DNA from: an uncultured Lachnospiraceae bacterium
GTDB lineage: Bacteria; Bacillota; Clostridia; Lachnospirales; Lachnospiraceae
DNA: 64,000 nt
Direction of reading: 5' to 3'
Assembly (NCBI GenBank): GCA_902786515.1
Contig: CADADA010000005.1
Span: forward strand, 35,847 to 99,846
The notes below the pieces were generated by a model that worked only from the letters and a program-made list of their open reading frames with translations, had not been told where the DNA came from and did not search any database. A program made the position numbers and the translations under genes. Shown one piece after another: positions 61,651-64,000 of this stretch (position 1 is the first letter of the stretch; each line of letters begins with the position of its first letter).

Positions 61651-63666
61651 TTAAGCTGCTCTGTTCCAAACGCCTGCCACAAGAACCGTCATATCATCCT
61701 CAGGCTCGCTACTTCCATATTGTAACACATTTTCAAGCACCATGCTTGCCATTTCTTTTGGATTTGTGCTATCAATATTCAAAATGATCTCACTCATTAT
61801 CTTTTCTTTATCTTCATCATCGATAGCTTCAACGATACCATCCGATACCATTATAATCATATCTCCTGAGTACATTTTCTTCGATGTGCTTTCTATGTCA
61901 ACCTGATCAAATACGCCCATCGGCATTGTTTCTGATTTGATTGCTTCTACCCATTTTCCTCTTTTAACAAATGTAGATGCGGCTCCCAGTTTTACAAAGT
62001 CGCACATTCCCGATGTCAGGTTAAGGATTCCCATATCTAATGTTGTAGGCTTCTCGCTTCCTGAATTTATCAGCATCACGGAATTAATCATCTTTATCGC
62101 AATATCTTCGCTGAATCCGCTATCCATTAGCTGCTCAAGCAGCTCAACAGCCGTCTCGCTGTCCTGAAAAGCATAATATCCGGAGCCCATTCCATCCGAA
62201 ATGCTCATCAGCAGTTTTCCATCACTGATTTCTGAAAATGTAAAATTATCCCCGGATATTTCTGACTGTTTTTTTGTTTTTCTCGCAAGACCATGCAGTA
62301 CATAGAAATTCTTTTTTTCCACAAAAGAAATACTGACGGATTCTTTACCAAACATCTTTCTGCCATTTACCTCCGCTTCTAATTCTACACCTAAGTATTC
62401 TCCAAGACGCACTGCCATCTCTCTGGCACTTATTGACTTGCCTTTCTGACATCTTGCCGTCACCACATATTCTTTTCCCCTGTTTTTTCTTTCTATGATG
62501 ATGAATTTTTTTAAAAATATTCCATCTCTTTTTAAGATTTCCCGCAATTCATCCTCGTATACATAATGGTAGTCCTTTGTATTGTATATCATTTTTCCAT
62601 AATCGCAAATCATATTGGCAATTTGCTGCAGCTGCATCGAAATTACCTGTCTGCTTTCAATTAATTTGTTCCCCCATATCATATTTATCCTTGCTTTTTC
62701 ATATATATGATTAAGCTCAGAAAGAAACATTTCAGGGGTCAGACAGCTAATCATAAATCTTCCCGTCATGTCCTGTAATGACAGTTTCCCCTTTTTATCA
62801 GTCATTATCACAAGATTATAAATGTCGTCCTGAATTTCTTCTTTCTGGCTGCATAATTTTCTCCTTGCGCACTTGCTGCACATTTTACAGGTAAGTTCAT
62901 CATATATATTTTCATAGTCTTCACTGTCAAAACGGTTTTTTCTATGTATGTCGGAAAAACTGTCTGCAAGTTTGCTAAGCGACTCTTCGATTAATTTTAA
63001 TCTTTTTTCTCCTTCTTTTTTTATCTCATTTTCTTTCCTGTCTGAACCGTCCCTTCCGCCGGCAAAAACGGGAATCAGACACAAAAGCATAACTGCACCG
63101 TATATAAATGTCTTTAACATTTCCTTTGGCAGAATATTCTGCATACCGTAAAAATACAGTACTATCGCTGCCATAATTCCTATACCGGTTATCTCTTCAT
63201 TTTGCATAAGACGAATCCGTCCCTTTATTATGCCGTCTATTCCTCTTGAAAAAACCACAAATATCGATGCCGCCAGAACGGATACAACCCCTGCACTCCA
63301 AAGTATCTCCGACAGCTCACCGTTATTATTTCCTACCAGCATACAGACTGCTTCACATATAAACATAATCAGAAATGTCTGTAATGAATAAACAAAAGCC
63401 GGTATTCTGGCACCCGTGGCTTCCGTGACTTTTGCCACTGTCGCTATCCCTATTATTATAATTATGTTCTTTAAGGATGCAAAATAATCTTTTGCTGTCA
63501 TCATACTTAACGACATTAGCAGGATTGTAATAAATCTGTGTTTCTTCTTGCTGTGTAATGCCGCAAAATATCCTATCCCAAGAGGATTGTACGTCATGAT
63601 GCTGCACCTTGCTATCAGCATCCCCATCATTTGTAAGATTGTGTTTGATAAAATCTTCTTTTTCAT
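61651..63666 (-). CDS. spoIIE: Stage II sporulation protein E (PP2C-type phosphatase)
   Basis: The product of 671 residues (shorter than the ~827 of Bacillus) starts with AGGAG 6 bp before the ATG. About seven membrane helices cover residues 5-205, fewer than usual. A linker region with Cys-rich YDELTCKMCSKCARRKLCSQ follows, then the PPM/PP2C phosphatase (about 465-671): LLMSISDGMGSGYYAF, INSVMLINS, TTLDMGILNL, KLGAASTFVKRG and MIIMVSDGIVEAID. The metal Asp residues are in SDGMGSG and SDGIVEA. SpoIIE dephosphorylates SpoIIAA in the forespore to release sigma-F, so the organism probably can sporulate. tilS follows. Confidence 0.94.
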   Translation of the reverse strand: MKKKILSNTILQMMGMLIARCSIMTYNPLGIGYFAALHSKKKHRFITILLMSLSMMTAKDYFASLKNIIIIIGIATVAKVTEATGARIPAFVYSLQTFLIMFICEAVCMLVGNNNGELSEILWSAGVVSVLAASIFVVFSRGIDGIIKGRIRLMQNEEITGIGIMAAIVLYFYGMQNILPKEMLKTFIYGAVMLLCLIPVFAGGRDGSDRKENEIKKEGEKRLKLIEESLSKLADSFSDIHRKNRFDSEDYENIYDELTCKMCSKCARRKLCSQKEEIQDDIYNLVIMTDKKGKLSLQDMTGRFMISCLTPEMFLSELNHIYEKARINMIWGNKLIESRQVISMQLQQIANMICDYGKMIYNTKDYHYVYEDELREILKRDGIFLKKFIIIERKNRGKEYVVTARCQKGKSISAREMAVRLGEYLGVELEAEVNGRKMFGKESVSISFVEKKNFYVLHGLARKTKKQSEISGDNFTFSEISDGKLLMSISDGMGSGYYAFQDSETAVELLEQLMDSGFSEDIAIKMINSVMLINSGSEKPTTLDMGILNLTSGMCDFVKLGAASTFVKRGKWVEAIKSETMPMGVFDQVDIESTSKKMYSGDMIIMVSDGIVEAIDDEDKEKIMSEIILNIDSTNPKEMASMVLENVLQYGSSEPEDDMTVLVAGVWNRAA

Positions 63667-63860
63667 ATACTGCTCCTTATATAATTATTCCCCGATATTA
63701 TACTGGTACCGCTATAAATAATCTGTCATTTTAGGGAAAAGATTTCAAAAAACTTTTTGACAAAATTTACTTCAAAAATCTTTTCGAGTCGTATCAAGGT
63801 ACTTAAACCTGTTTATGATGTGAATATTTCAGGTGCGTAGCACCGGGAGAGCTGCAAAGC

Positions 63861-63898
63861 AGCGGGAAATCCGAATGTAGGGAGAGGAGCTGTGAATA
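63861..63898. repeat. Dispersed repeat, copy 2, next to the intron
   Basis: These 38 bp match 58105-58142 with two differences. The outer right arm stops at TGTGAATAAATA beside the intron end. On the left the arm is replaced by two micro-palindromes, GGTGCGTAGCACC (63832-63844) and GCTGCAAAGCAGC (63851-63863). Apart from these, the gap 63667-63860 is AT-rich and I see no gene. Confidence 0.75.
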
Positions 63899-63902
63899 AA
63901 TA

Positions 63903-64000
63903 ATCGAGTAGGAGGAATTTCTCGCAAGTGAGAAATTCCGACCTCTCACACCACCGTGCGTACCGTTCGGTACACGGCGGTTCAATCAACTTAACAAGTA
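63903..64000 (-). mobile_element. 3' end of a group II intron (domains V and VI), truncated by the window
   Basis: On the minus strand a domain V hairpin is visible. Its lower helix is ACCGCCGT/ACGGTGGT, a 2-nt bulge GC follows, and the upper helix is GTACC/GGTAC with a four-base loop. The position of the AGC catalytic triad is CGC, as in bacterial class C introns. After GTGAGAGGTC comes a domain VI hairpin with arms GGAATTTCTC/GAGAAATTCC, then TCCTACTCGAT as the likely 3' end. The maturase gene and 5' end lie beyond the right edge. Confidence 0.7.

Noticed and set aside
63803..63985. Minus-strand 60-residue frame at the right edge
   Set aside because: It runs through intron domains V/VI and the repeat, both structured non-coding sequence.

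Overview
The window is about 64 kb of low-GC Gram-positive chromosome, most likely from the order Clostridiales/Lachnospirales (Lachnospiraceae-like). The inference rests on strong AGGAGG-type ribosome binding sites, SpoIIE, MutS2, a DUF951 protein, secreted Big2/GLUG-type proteins, a spoIIE-tilS-ftsH block and a very AT-rich intergenic style. No outer-membrane genes are seen. I ran no database search; family names come from motifs read in the translations.

Layout. (1) 1-5.5 kb: a partial membrane-anchored HtrA-like protein that has lost its catalytic triad, divergent from mutS2 followed by an OmpR-type response regulator and its histidine kinase. (2) 5.5-18.3 kb: a surface region on the minus strand with a ~2000-residue secreted beta-rich protein, a decayed Rpn-type nuclease/transposase remnant, a Big2-NlpC/P60 hydrolase, trmL, a HypE-like AIR-synthase protein, a VanW protein with a His/Asp-rich tail, and an unlisted 35-residue membrane peptide. 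(3) 18.4-25.4 kb: a TPR-like protein, a DEDDh exonuclease, DUF951, a chemotaxis receptor, a large protein with a cyclic-nucleotide-binding N terminus, and fabH. (4) 25.4-46.3 kb: one long minus-strand cell-surface polysaccharide cluster. It runs from an initiating phosphoglycosyl transferase through glycosyltransferases, a polymerase, a complete GDP-D-glycero-alpha-D-manno-heptose pathway (gmhA, hddA, gmhB, hddC), a flippase and two polytopic transferases. It ends with a CotH / VTC-domain / DUF4956 trio, a DPM1-like transferase, a hexapeptide acetyltransferase and a flippase-like membrane protein. (5) 46.5-49.9 kb, plus strand: an LCP ligase and a PMT-type mannosyltransferase. (6) 50-55.8 kb: a signalling island with a 7TM pseudokinase-like protein, a histidine kinase and a NarL-type regulator, followed by two frameshifted genes and a secreted Big2 protein. 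(7) 55.9-63.7 kb: a GH13 amylase, ftsH, tilS and spoIIE. (8) The right edge holds the 3' end of a group II intron inserted beside a dispersed repeat that also occurs at 58.1 kb.

How the parts fit: the polysaccharide cluster makes a lipid-linked heptose-containing glycan that the flippase exports, the O-antigen-ligase-like protein polymerises, and the divergent LCP enzyme probably attaches to the wall. The most unusual items are the pseudokinase-kinase-regulator cassette with decayed neighbours, the dead HtrA-like protein, the cyclic-nucleotide-sensor protein next to a chemoreceptor, the VTC/DUF4956/CotH trio inside a glycan locus, the heptose pathway in a Gram-positive, and the inverted-repeat element used as a group II intron target.
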